Assembly (NCBI RefSeq): GCF_042650125.1
Contig: NZ_JBHSAP010000007.1
Span: 620,001 to 684,000, forward strand
Length of the DNA: 64,000 bases
Origin: Salinithrix halophila
GTDB taxonomy: Bacteria; Bacillota; Bacilli; Thermoactinomycetales; DSM-45169
Direction of reading: 5' to 3'
Both the position numbers and the translations under genes were made by a program. The notes beneath the pieces are model-generated. The model was not told where the DNA came from. It did no database searches and worked only from the letters and a program-made list of their open reading frames with translations. Positions 7,950 through 15,249 of this stretch are shown here, piece by piece (within the stretch, counting starts at the first letter, position 1; each line of letters starts with the position of its first letter).

Positions 7950-8765
7950 TTAGGATAAACCGTCCACAACCATCTTGATAGCAATACCGATGATCATCAA
8001 GCGAAGCGTAATCAGGATCCCGTTACCGCTCATCCGGTTGGACAACCAGGCACCGGCTTGCCCACCCAACCAGGCACCGGGGGCAATTAGAAGAACAGCC
8101 AACCAGTCGATGTTTCCCTGGATCATGTGCGTCACCGAGCCCATCACCGATGAGAGGAAGATCAGTAGCATCGATGTCGCCGTGGCCACGTGGGGCGGGA
8201 AACGGAAGAGAAGCACCATGACCGGCATCATGAGAGCACCACCGCCAATTCCAAACAAGCTGGACACCGTTCCGACAACAAAAGCCATACCGAGAGCAGT
8301 AGGACGGTGGTATCCGTATCGGTAGATGTTCCCCTTTGCGTCGATAAACTTCCTCTCTACACTCCATTTGACCTCCGGCGGCTTGAGCCGATTTTGGAAG
8401 GTGAGCAGGGCAGCGACCAGGATCATCAAGATACCGAAGCCGATGTTGAAGGATTCGGGGTTGAAAAAATTGGTTAAGTAAGCACCTAAAACCGCCCCAG
8501 GACCGCTCCCGACGAAAAAGACTAACCCGCTGCTAAAGTCGACCCGCTTCTGGCGGAGGTAGGAGAAAGTCGAGGACAAAGCAGTGATAATCACTAGGAC
8601 CAACGAGGTCCCAACGGCAACTTGGGGCGTAATTTGGCTGTACTCCGGGAAAGTCGAAGCCAAAAACAAAAGGGCCGGCACCGTGATGATGCCCCCGCCC
8701 AATCCGACAAGGCTCCCCACCGTCCCGGAGACCAACCCAACCAGAATCAATATCCACCATTCCAA
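7950..8765 (-). CDS. yunE: TauE/SafE family permease (YunE-like)
   Basis: This is an integral membrane protein of about 271 residues with roughly eight hydrophobic segments and two TauE/SafE repeats, each with a glycine motif (SLVGLGGGIITVPALLF and SSLFGIGGGALMMPVMV). Family members move sulfite, sulfoacetate or other organosulfur anions. The start chosen is TTG at 8765, preceded by GGGGAGG about 11 nt upstream; the open frame extends to 8873 but that extension is polar and lacks a ribosome site. It is upstream of yunD as in B. subtilis. Substrate unknown. Confidence 0.82.
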   Translation of the reverse strand: MEWWILILVGLVSGTVGSLVGLGGGIITVPALLFLASTFPEYSQITPQVAVGTSLVLVIITALSSTFSYLRQKRVDFSSGLVFFVGSGPGAVLGAYLTNFFNPESFNIGFGILMILVAALLTFQNRLKPPEVKWSVERKFIDAKGNIYRYGYHRPTALGMAFVVGTVSSLFGIGGGALMMPVMVLLFRFPPHVATATSMLLIFLSSVMGSVTHMIQGNIDWLAVLLIAPGAWLGGQAGAWLSNRMSGNGILITLRLMIIGIAIKMVVDGLS

Positions 8766-8915
8766 CAGTATCGTGTCCTCCCCATGAAACGATCTTCCCT
8801 CTTCTGGCAAAAAGAAGGACCCCTCTCCGAGAAGGGCTTCTCCGGCACCATTCTTTTCTCTTACCTCCATCATAGCAGAGGCGAAAGCGGAACAGAAGAG
8901 AATGCCCTTCCAAAA

Positions 8916-9161
8916 CTACGCCTCCCGCTTCCGGACTTTGATCCGGCGGATTTCCCGTTCCTGGCTGGCGGAGCGCCAGACAAGATGGTTGATCGACTCT
9001 GCGGCGTCGTTGAGCTGGTGTTCCAGCTTGTCAATCTTTCCCTCCAAACGTTCACACCGCTTTTCTAACGACTCCATCCGCCGATCCATTGACGAAAGCT
9101 GCTCGTGAAGACGGCTTTGCCCTTCCAGCAGCATTTTCATCATATCCTTCATCTCGTCCAT
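8916..9161 (-). CDS. Small coiled-coil protein
   Basis: An 81-residue, highly charged protein. Residues 10-70 show continuous heptads (LEGQSRLHEQLSSMDRRMES, LEKRCERLEGKIDKLEHQL), so it should form a parallel coiled coil. The C-terminus is basic (RRIKVRKREA). The ATG at 9161 has AAGGGG 8 nt upstream; a GTG three codons earlier is possible. It resembles SlyX-like or phage-type coiled-coil proteins only in general character, and no function is assigned. Confidence 0.6.
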   Translation of the reverse strand: MDEMKDMMKMLLEGQSRLHEQLSSMDRRMESLEKRCERLEGKIDKLEHQLNDAAESINHLVWRSASQEREIRRIKVRKREA

Positions 9162-9249
9162 CGCGCTCACCCCTTATGACGGGTACTATTGGACCTTGGG
9201 AGGTCGGATTCCTCCTAATCGACTCTTTTTCATCAGGCGAATACAACGA

Positions 9250-9282
9250 AGCCCACTCTCTAACTTTGAGAGTGGGCTTTTT
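9250..9282 (+). terminator. Hairpin with U-tract between convergent regions
   Basis: An 11-bp stem (AGCCCACTCTC and its complement) closes a short loop and is followed on the plus strand by TTTTT. It lies just past the stop of the CBS gene on the minus strand, where it may also end transcription although the minus-strand U-tract is poor. Confidence 0.55.
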
Positions 9283-9306
9283 GCTGATTTTGAAGCCGAC
9301 CCTGAA

Positions 9307-9732
9307 TTATTGGTTAGGCTTCGCCGGGTGTGAAACCTCCTCAAGAACTCGTCCAATTTTATCGTTGGATGGATGTTCAACAGCCAAATCCCCAAGGGAA
9401 ACGATCCCCACCAACTTGTCATTCTCCATGATGGGCAATCGACGAATCTGATGATCGGACATCAAACGAGCGGCTTCTTCCACTGACATGTCCTGGGTTC
9501 CCGTAATTTGTTCGGTTGTCATCACCTCGGAAACTTTTGCGTTAGAAGGCAATTGTTCCGCCAGCCCTTTGACAACGATGTCCCGATCAGTCACCAAACC
9601 TTTCAACTTTCCCTGATCACAAACCGGAACGACCCCCACTTCGATCTCCTTCATCTTCTGGGCCACTTCTTCAAGGGAACTCTCGGGAGTGCAGCTGTTC
9701 ACATCCGTCGTCATAACTTCGGATACATTCAT
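9307..9732 (-). CDS. CBS domain-containing protein
   Basis: The 141-residue cytosolic protein consists of two CBS motifs (about residues 7-60 and 70-125), each starting VSEVMTT and containing the typical GLVTDRDIVVKGLAE or GIVSLGDLAVE segment. Paired CBS motifs bind adenosyl ligands such as AMP, ATP or c-di-AMP. There is no attached enzyme domain, as in B. subtilis YhcV-type proteins. The ATG has GGAGTGATC upstream. The ligand and target are unknown. Confidence 0.85.
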   Translation of the reverse strand: MNVSEVMTTDVNSCTPESSLEEVAQKMKEIEVGVVPVCDQGKLKGLVTDRDIVVKGLAEQLPSNAKVSEVMTTEQITGTQDMSVEEAARLMSDHQIRRLPIMENDKLVGIVSLGDLAVEHPSNDKIGRVLEEVSHPAKPNQ

Positions 9733-9840
9733 GCTCGATCACTCCTGTCTTCGAAAGGGTTATCCTGTCTTTATCCCCTCTTCCTATCACCCAAACGCAA
9801 AGCCGGTTTATTCCTAATAATTAGAAACTTATCGTCTACC

Positions 9841-10476
9841 TTACAACAGTTGTTGATAACCATTAAGGAATACCTTAACGGAAAAGTAGAAAAATAAAAT
9901 CGCGGAAATCGCAGAAAAAATCCGAACCAGCTTTGGACCGGCGACCCGTCCTCCCCATCCACTCAAAAGTGCAAGAAAAACTGCCCATAAAAGACCAGCT
10001 GAAAAGAAACCCAAAAAGAAAAGGATTAATGCGGACTGTGTCTGGTCTTGATTTGTGGCGGCAATAACACTTCCACCAACGGCAGCAAACCACAAAATCG
10101 CAGTCGGTGAAGCTAAAGCAAGAACAATACCTTGAAAAAAGTTAGAAGAAGAGGTTAGTTCTTTTGGTGAGGAGTCATCAGCCGTAACTGCTTTAGCAGT
10201 GAACGTTTCCCAAAACATTCGTACACATAAATAAAGCAACATACCAGAGCCACCTAACCAAAGAATCCAACGAACCCACTCGTACTGTAATAATATACTG
10301 ATTCCAATCATGGATAAAACCGCATACACCAGATCCCCTACACTAGACCCAATACCTATCCAAAAGGCAGGCCAACCACCATTTCTAACACCCGCACGCA
10401 TAATTGCGACGTTTACTGTTCCCATATCCATGCACAAGGAAAGTGATAAAGCAAAGCCAGATAGTACAATCTCCAT
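9841..10476 (-). CDS. LysE family transporter
   Basis: This is a 211-residue membrane protein with about six hydrophobic segments and the LysE-type N-terminus (FALSLSLCMDMGTVNVAIMRAG) and middle motif (ALASPTAILWFAAVGG). Family members export amino acids or other small solutes. A GAGG site precedes the ATG. Base composition is more AT-rich than the surrounding genes, hinting at acquisition. Its promoter carries a Fur-like operator in the spacer (10518-10536), unusual for an amino acid exporter and suggesting metal control. Substrate unknown. Confidence 0.8.
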   Translation of the reverse strand: MEIVLSGFALSLSLCMDMGTVNVAIMRAGVRNGGWPAFWIGIGSSVGDLVYAVLSMIGISILLQYEWVRWILWLGGSGMLLYLCVRMFWETFTAKAVTADDSSPKELTSSSNFFQGIVLALASPTAILWFAAVGGSVIAATNQDQTQSALILFFLGFFSAGLLWAVFLALLSGWGGRVAGPKLVRIFSAISAILFFYFSVKVFLNGYQQLL

Positions 10477-10509
10477 AATAAGGTAACCTCACTCAAAATA
10501 ATTTTTTCT

Positions 10510-10538
10510 ATTATACAAAAAATGATTATCAATTACAA
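10510..10538 (-). promoter_or_regulatory. Promoter of the LysE-family gene with embedded Fur-like operator
   Basis: On the minus strand TTGTAA (10533-10538) and TATAAT (10510-10515) are 17 bp apart. The spacer holds TGATAATCATT. The 19-nt window 10518-10536 agrees with the Fur consensus at 14 positions by my alignment. Confidence 0.6.
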
Positions 10539-10850
10539 GAAAATAATTATTTTTATAATACAAAGTTGACCGCTTTTACGGCCAACTTTGTATTATATAT
10601 ACTCGACAAAGAGATTTGGTTTTTCAAGGGTCTCGAATAAAAAAGAATCCCCTGTAAGGGGGATCGCTCGTTACAAAGAGCCCACATAAACTCAGCATAT
10701 AGTTGTCCGTTGCGTATTTCTGATCGGTTATATATTGCGATTCACTTCATATCGCTTACCGTTTTTGATCTTTCCTTTGCACGGAATGCCCTCCTTCTGA
10801 TCCCAAACAAACCGATTGTTCCGAAGCGCTTATACCCGGAAAATGACCCG
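10539..10850. other. Intergenic region with hairpins
   Basis: It holds an AT-rich palindrome around 10540-10554 (AAATAATTATTTT type) and a 12-bp inverted repeat with one mismatch at 10561-10590 (CAAAGTTG core). A minus-strand terminator-like hairpin lies at 10637-10664. From 10665 to 10850 I see no gene or clear signal. Confidence 0.5.
10637..10664 (-). terminator. Intrinsic terminator-like hairpin
   Basis: On the minus strand ATCCCC/GGGGAT closes a short loop and is followed by TCTTTTTTATT. The nearest upstream gene on this strand is the YbjQ-family gene, about 190 nt away. Confidence 0.55.
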
Positions 10851-11171
10851 TCATTCCGCTTCCAACAAGACAGCCGTCCCGTAGGCGATAATTTCAGAAG
10901 CTCCGCCCATCACGGAGGAGCTTTGTAACCGGAAAGCAATGATGGCGTCGGCTCCTTTTGCTTTCGCCTCTGCTGCCATCCGCTCGATCGCGATCTCTCT
11001 CGCCTCAGCCATCATCTCGCTGTAATCCTTGATTTCACCGCCCACCACATTTTTCAGCCCGGCTAGGATATCCAGTCCGATATGCTTGGCCCGAACCGTA
11101 TTTCCCTTGACATACCCCTTCAATTCTTTGATCTTCCGGTTAGGCACCTGTTCACTGGTCACGATAATCAT
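10851..11171 (-). CDS. YbjQ family (UPF0145) protein
   Basis: The 106-residue protein fits the YbjQ/UPF0145 family of putative heavy-metal-binding proteins: it begins MIIVTSEQVPNRKIKELKGYV, has the conserved GEIKDYSEMM..AREIAIERM segment and ends with AKGADAIIAFR..GTAVLLE. These proteins form compact pentamer-like alpha/beta folds; their physiological role is unproven. A strong AAGGAGG site precedes the ATG. It stands alone. Confidence 0.88.
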   Translation of the reverse strand: MIIVTSEQVPNRKIKELKGYVKGNTVRAKHIGLDILAGLKNVVGGEIKDYSEMMAEAREIAIERMAAEAKAKGADAIIAFRLQSSSVMGGASEIIAYGTAVLLEAE

Positions 11172-11396
11172 GATTATCCTCCTTCTTTTCTTTCCTGCGC
11201 TACGCTCCCCCTATCCAAAACCTAAACGTCAGGGACAATAAATACAGACACAGCGTGATCCAGGAGGTTATCCCTCTCTCAATCCGTTCCTGACTTATTC
11301 TTTTTAAAATGGGGATCCCCTCCCCTACGAATTCATATGCCCCTTTACTTGATCAGACGTCTACCTCTTTTCTTTCGCTCACTAAAAACGAGGCCA

Positions 11397-11588
11397 CTAC
11401 TCATCCGTTCGATCCAATAAGTCCTTCCAATCCCCATAGATGGCTTCAGAAACCTTTGTTATCATTTCCTCCACCTTACCCATCACTTCATCCAGGACCT
11501 GTTCCGGTCGACCTTCAGGACGGAAAAAAGGGTCGTCCGTAATCAAGGCGATCCTCCCGTCAGACAGCTCTATGTACCAATATCCCAT
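11397..11588 (-). CDS. Small protein of unknown function (63 aa)
   Basis: A 63-residue protein starting MGYWYIELSDGRIALITDDP and ending in an acidic amphipathic helix (VLDEVMGKVEEMITKVSEAIYGDWKDLLDRTDE, cited by position 34-63). The start is chosen because AAGGAGG lies 7 nt upstream; a longer frame to 11714 has no ribosome site. A decayed second copy of this gene lies at 15250-15371, which shows the gene has been duplicated within this island. I do not recognise the family. Confidence 0.55.
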   Translation of the reverse strand: MGYWYIELSDGRIALITDDPFFRPEGRPEQVLDEVMGKVEEMITKVSEAIYGDWKDLLDRTDE

Positions 11589-11920
11589 CAGGCATCCTCC
11601 TTCCATTCCTTGTTCCCAGTATAGGAGGAAGAACACATAGAGAAACCTATCTCTATCAAAAAAGTCGCTAGGATTTCCCGTAATATGGATATAGGGTAAT
11701 ACATTAGTGTTCACTAATATAGAGAAAAGCAGGATTGGACATCCAAGGTGTTTTCGTCTATAAACTTTCGAGGAAGGATAAAACGATAGTTGGGCTTTCA
11801 GTTGACTAGGAAGGATTCACAGGGTAATTCGTCCGAAGCAATCCTAGCTGAACAGGCCGGATGAGAGGCAAAACAAAAAACCACCGTTCAAGGTGGAAAG
11901 ATCATGCATAAACAGACGTG
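11589..11920. other. Intergenic region with a palindrome and a terminator
   Basis: It holds the perfect palindrome TTAGTGTTCACTAA at 11704-11717 upstream of the 63-aa gene, and a minus-strand terminator at 11872-11896. No coding potential was recognised. Confidence 0.5.
11872..11896 (-). terminator. Intrinsic terminator of the NTase/XRE pair
   Basis: On the minus strand CCACC/GGTGG closes a six-base loop and is followed by TTTTTT. It lies about 25 nt beyond the stop of the XRE gene. Confidence 0.75.
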
Positions 11921-12367
11921 TTAATTGATCCCCATATAGAGGTTACCATCTTCTCGATCTTTAGGCCGAAAGGAGGCTTCGATGTCCAGGACTTTCATGA
12001 TCCGTTCCAACTTCTGCACGCTGATGCCGTGGTATTCATTGGACTCATCCATGGAGACCTGGGAGGGGGAGACGTTCAGTCGTCGAGCCAGTTCAGCCTG
12101 CGTCATGCGACGGTAAACTCGAAAAGCGATCAATAGTTTCCCCCAATCGTTTTCCAGTCCCCGGAAGTCCCCCTGTTGGATCCGTTCATATTGCCTTAAC
12201 TCTTGCTTCTTCTGCTCATGCACCACCATACCGTGTGATATGAGATTCTCCGCCTCTTGCTCCGAAAATCCCTGAGCCTTGAGTTTCTGTTTTTGCTCTT
12301 CGTATAACCGAACTTCGTTCTCTACCATCTTTTTCGTCCGTTTGTACTCCTGCTCGGTTTTGATCAT
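11921..12367 (-). CDS. XRE-type HTH protein, partner of nucleotidyltransferase (antitoxin-like)
   Basis: The 148-residue protein has a charged helical N-terminal half (residues 1-70, rich in Glu, Gln and Lys) and a C-terminal XRE helix-turn-helix at about 78-132, centred on MTQAELARRLNVSPSQVSMDE. This arrangement, a coiled N-terminus with a C-terminal HTH, resembles HigA/MqsA-type antitoxins more than ordinary repressors. It starts 6 nt after the stop of the nucleotidyltransferase gene and shares its terminator. I infer that it binds and regulates that gene's promoter and may neutralise its product. Confidence 0.7.
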   Translation of the reverse strand: MIKTEQEYKRTKKMVENEVRLYEEQKQKLKAQGFSEQEAENLISHGMVVHEQKKQELRQYERIQQGDFRGLENDWGKLLIAFRVYRRMTQAELARRLNVSPSQVSMDESNEYHGISVQKLERIMKVLDIEASFRPKDREDGNLYMGIN

Positions 12368-12373
12368 ACTGAT

Positions 12374-12883
12374 TCACCCCCGAATGAGTTTCACAATACC
12401 TTTCCCGGTTCCCACACGGGTCTGACGGAAAAACTCAGGAAAGGGGGGATCCGGGAAATTTAAATGGATTTCTTCGCAGTGCGGATACAGCTCACATCGG
12501 TATTTCTCCCACATCTTCGGCTTAAAATCATCGTAACCCACCTGTACACGCTTGCGTGTGTCCCAGATATCTTCTCCGGAAACTTCAGCCAACACGCGAA
12601 AGAGGGATTCAGAAACCAAATCTCGAACGTCGCATACATAGTAACCGTCGATGTCACCGGGTCGAGCTTTGCTGGTTACAAAGGAACCATTTATAAAGAT
12701 GTCCTCAATACCAATTTCCCATAAAGGCTGGACCAACTCTTCCAGGTTGTTCACCAATTGAAGGCGCCATTGGGTGTCCATGGGATGACGACCAGTTCCT
12801 TGTACTAATATGGATGATCGAAGCTGATCCAAGGTGAGAGGGTAGTCCCCCACCGGGAGGCGACCATACACATCAAATTCCAT
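12374..12883 (-). CDS. DUF6932-like nucleotidyltransferase (toxin-like)
   Basis: The protein of about 169 residues carries a nucleotidyltransferase fold signature: GSFVTSKARPGDIDGYYV, that is GS followed by nine residues and D-x-D, the metal-binding motif of MNT/AbiEii-type enzymes. The N-terminal GRLPVGDYPLTLDQL and the NGSFVT context fit the family DUF6932. The start taken is the ATG at 12883; an upstream GTG at 12904 is possible, with AGGAGG between them. The pairing with an XRE gene suggests a toxin-antitoxin or defence function, but no activity is shown. Confidence 0.7.
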   Translation of the reverse strand: MEFDVYGRLPVGDYPLTLDQLRSSILVQGTGRHPMDTQWRLQLVNNLEELVQPLWEIGIEDIFINGSFVTSKARPGDIDGYYVCDVRDLVSESLFRVLAEVSGEDIWDTRKRVQVGYDDFKPKMWEKYRCELYPHCEEIHLNFPDPPFPEFFRQTRVGTGKGIVKLIRG

Positions 12884-13285
12884 CTCCAGTTTAACCCTCC
12901 TCACTGAATATTATATCCTATATTATGGTTAACCCAAACCTTAACCAAGAGGGAGCTAATACGGGTTACGCTGGGTTGGATGCTGAAAGGCAATCCATTA
13001 CCTAGTAGTAGTACACGACCACGAGGAATGCAGAATCTTAGAGGGGGAGCACCGCTTTCATCCATTCAAAACATATAGCGGTCGCATTAGTTTTTAAAGA
13101 GGAAGATGAAACAGGCGGCTGAGTGTAAGAGAACATTGGATTGTAGTGAAGAAGGGCCCTGGGATAAAGGAAGATGTTAGTTAATGAAATTTTCGCAGGT
13201 ATTTTCCTAGAAAATGATTTCCGAGAAGATGGAAATAAGGTAAGATGTTAGTGTTCATGATTATACGGAAAGGCGGGGGCGCGTA
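12884..13285. other. Divergent intergenic region with promoter signals
   Basis: Next to the NTase gene lies a candidate minus-strand promoter (12910-12937). Close to the RRNPP regulator are the palindrome TTTTCCTAGAAAA (about 13203-13215) and TTAGTGTTCA (13248-13257), which shares ten bases with the palindrome at 11704. The middle part holds nothing recognisable. Confidence 0.45.
12910..12937 (-). promoter_or_regulatory. Candidate promoter of the NTase/XRE pair
   Basis: On the minus strand TTGGGT (12932-12937) and TATAAT (12910-12915) are 16 bp apart. Repeated ATAATAT elements flank the -10 box and could be operator sites for the XRE protein. Confidence 0.5.
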
Positions 13286-14641
13286 ATGAATTCATTGGAT
13301 ACCCAGAGTATCGGTGAAATTATTCGTAAAATCCGAAAAGAGCGAGGATTAAGGCTCGAGGATCTGGCTGACGAAAGCATCTCTCCGGCTACGATTAGCA
13401 ACTTAGAGCGAGGCGTTCCTCACGTCAAGACGGATAAGCTGTATTACCTGCTGGAAAAGTTGGATGTCTCCATCGATGAGGTTCCAGAATTTTTACTCAG
13501 TGAAAAGAAAGAGCAAGAAGAACTCATGTTTCGTTTGACAGCGGCAGAATCCCTAAGAAGGCTTGGTAAAACAGAGTCGGCTTTGAAAGCGCTAAAAGAG
13601 CTGGACATATCTGACGACCACTCCTACGCATCCGCTTATCACTGGTTGATAGGGACCTGCTATTTAGACAAAAGGGATTTGAGCAAAGCCGAGAGAAGCT
13701 TCACCACGGCCATCAGGTTAGCCAGCCGAAACCAAGCGGCCACGCAGGATAACATGGAGGCTTACAGTTTCAGTGACCTCGGGAGGTGCAGCTACTACCG
13801 CAACGACCTCCAGCTGGCTCTCCAATATACAAACAGCGGGCTGGATGCTTTCTGTCACGACGGAGAAAGGTCCTACATAAAGTACATTCTGCTGCGAAAT
13901 AAAGCGATCTACTTGGAAAGATTGGGTCGCCCTGCTGAAGCCTTGAAGATCGTTCAAGATGCTTGGGATGAACTGGGTAACGTGGATCATATCGAACACA
14001 CAGAGACAGTCTTGTCCTTTTATTGGATAAGGGCGGAGATGCTCCGGAAAATCGGTTCCCTTGACGAAGCCATCCGATATGCCCAAGAAGGAATTCAGAA
14101 GGCCAGTTTGAACAATCTATATGCTTCTGGGTTTGATCTATGGGTTACTCTCGGAAGTGCATATACTGCAAAGAAGGAATGGGAAAACGCAGAAGCATCT
14201 TTCAACGTTGCCATGGAAATCGCTGAGGAGACAGGTAAAGTAATTGACAACAGGTTTATTCGAGCATGCGTTCAACGGGCGGAACTGTATTCTAATCAGA
14301 AAAAGTGGGCAGAAGCTGAAAATACACTCGTACAGGCTATTTCCAAAGCGAAAGATCGGAAGTGTTACGCCTATCTAACCGATGCGTTATTGGCATTGGG
14401 TAACCTGCATTTCGCCAACGACAGAAAAAATGAAGCCATCGAACAATACGCAGAAGCGAGGAAGGCTGCTAAAAAACACAGATTTACCGAGAAAGAGTAC
14501 CAAGCGTGGTACGGTTTGGCGAATTGTTATAGGGAAATTGACGAAATAGAATTTCGACAATGTACCGAAAATATGTATACATTACAAAGAGAGCTAAACG
14601 ATCAAAAGGAAGCGAGGGATCAACGTGAAACGGTTCTTTAA
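13286..14641 (+). CDS. RRNPP-type quorum-sensing regulator (XRE HTH plus TPR repeats)
   Basis: The 451-residue protein has an N-terminal XRE helix-turn-helix (about residues 8-62, with LRLEDLADESISPATISNLE) and then a long array of TPR helices to about residue 435 (for example CYLDKRDLSKAERSFTTAIR, WENAEASFNVAMEIAEE, KNEAIEQYAEARKAAK). This is the architecture of NprR, PlcR and other RRNPP receptors that bind re-imported peptides. The last 17 nt overlap a propeptide gene, the classical arrangement for receptor and signal. Base composition is lower in GC than flanking housekeeping genes. Regulated targets are unknown; the adjacent small genes are candidates. Confidence 0.85.
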   Translation: MNSLDTQSIGEIIRKIRKERGLRLEDLADESISPATISNLERGVPHVKTDKLYYLLEKLDVSIDEVPEFLLSEKKEQEELMFRLTAAESLRRLGKTESALKALKELDISDDHSYASAYHWLIGTCYLDKRDLSKAERSFTTAIRLASRNQAATQDNMEAYSFSDLGRCSYYRNDLQLALQYTNSGLDAFCHDGERSYIKYILLRNKAIYLERLGRPAEALKIVQDAWDELGNVDHIEHTETVLSFYWIRAEMLRKIGSLDEAIRYAQEGIQKASLNNLYASGFDLWVTLGSAYTAKKEWENAEASFNVAMEIAEETGKVIDNRFIRACVQRAELYSNQKKWAEAENTLVQAISKAKDRKCYAYLTDALLALGNLHFANDRKNEAIEQYAEARKAAKKHRFTEKEYQAWYGLANCYREIDEIEFRQCTENMYTLQRELNDQKEARDQRETVL

Positions 14642-14762
14642 GGTGATTACGGCTGTAACTCTACTGGTTTTAGTTGCGGCTCCGGCAATAGGTTCAGAGG
14701 GGTTAGACCACGTTGTGAAGACCGATGGCAGGGCGCTTTCCGACAGTGAACCAGGGGGATAA
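14625..14762 (+). CDS. Signal propeptide gene 1 of the RRNPP regulator (45 aa)
   Basis: A GTG start with GAGGGAT upstream opens a 45-codon gene overlapping the regulator's 3' end by 17 nt. The product starts MKRFFKVITAVTLLVLVA, a short secretion signal with basic N-end and hydrophobic core, followed by APAIGSEG, a polar middle, and the C-terminus SDSEPGG. Size, export signal, small polar C-terminus and overlap with the receptor are those of Phr/NprX-type propeptides. The mature signal is probably cut from the C-terminus (perhaps the last 5-7 residues). No experimental support exists here. Confidence 0.8.
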   Translation: MKRFFKVITAVTLLVLVAAPAIGSEGLDHVVKTDGRALSDSEPGG

Positions 14763-14826
14763 TTTAGCATACCTTCGGATCAACAAAAAAGGAGAAACAA
14801 CCCAACAACGAAAGAAAGCTATTAAC

Positions 14827-15004
14827 TTCTCCAGAAAACACAGGATATACAGAGAAAGAACATGAAAGATGGTATGCATTAGCCCAGTGTTACGAAAAAA
14901 CCGACGAAAGCGAATTTGGAAAATGCATGGGAAATATGCATAAATCACAAAGAGAGATGGAGAATCAAAAAGAAATGAGGGATCAATGTGAAGCGGTTCT
15001 TTAA
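14827..15004 (+). pseudogene. 3' remnant of a second RRNPP regulator
   Basis: The segment encodes a tail (TEKEHERWYALAQCYEKTDE, then QREMENQKEMRDQCEAVL and stop) that matches the last ~45 residues of the intact regulator at 13286-14641 (TEKEYQAWYGLANCYREIDE, QRELNDQKEARDQRETVL and stop). A one-base shift near 14836 breaks the frame further upstream, and nothing of the HTH or the earlier TPR repeats remains between 14763 and 14827. It is the decayed 3' end of a duplicated receptor gene. Confidence 0.85.
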
Positions 15005-15125
15005 GGTGGTCATGTCTGTAACTCTAATGGCCTTGGTTACGACTCCAGCAATATGTTCAGAAGGATCAGAACATATAGCAAAGACTGACAGCTGGGCGGT
15101 TTCCAGCAGTGAACCAGTAGGATAA
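14988..15125 (+). CDS. Signal propeptide gene 2 (45 aa, paralogue)
   Basis: A GTG start with the same GAGGGATCAA ribosome site as propeptide 1 opens an intact 45-codon gene overlapping the regulator remnant. The product starts MKRFFKVVMSVTLMALVTTP and ends SSSEPVG. By my count 28 of 45 residues are identical to propeptide 1, with conserved MKRFFKV, SEG, KTD and SEP. The two C-termini differ at the second and sixth residues of the last seven (SDSEPGG versus SSSEPVG). It has lost its own receptor but kept an open frame, so it may still signal or interfere. Confidence 0.75.
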   Translation: MKRFFKVVMSVTLMALVTTPAICSEGSEHIAKTDSWAVSSSEPVG

Positions 15126-15131
15126 AACTAA

Positions 15132-15155
15132 GGAGGGCGTAAGCTCTCTTTTTTT
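15132..15155 (+). terminator. Intrinsic terminator after propeptide gene 2
   Basis: A 7-bp stem with two G-U pairs (GGAGGGC/GCTCTCT) closes a GTAA loop and runs into seven T, 7 nt after the stop codon. Confidence 0.8.
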
Positions 15156-15249
15156 GTAATAAAAAACCGGTTCATGAAATGTTCGAAGCGGTCTTTTGAA
15201 TACCCTTACATGGTTTCCGTTTCTCCTGTTCAAAAACATACCCAACCAC

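Noticed and set aside
14703..14948. 81-codon minus-strand frame across the decayed receptor copy
   Set aside because: It is antisense to the propeptide gene and the receptor remnant, whose similarity to the intact cassette is unambiguous.
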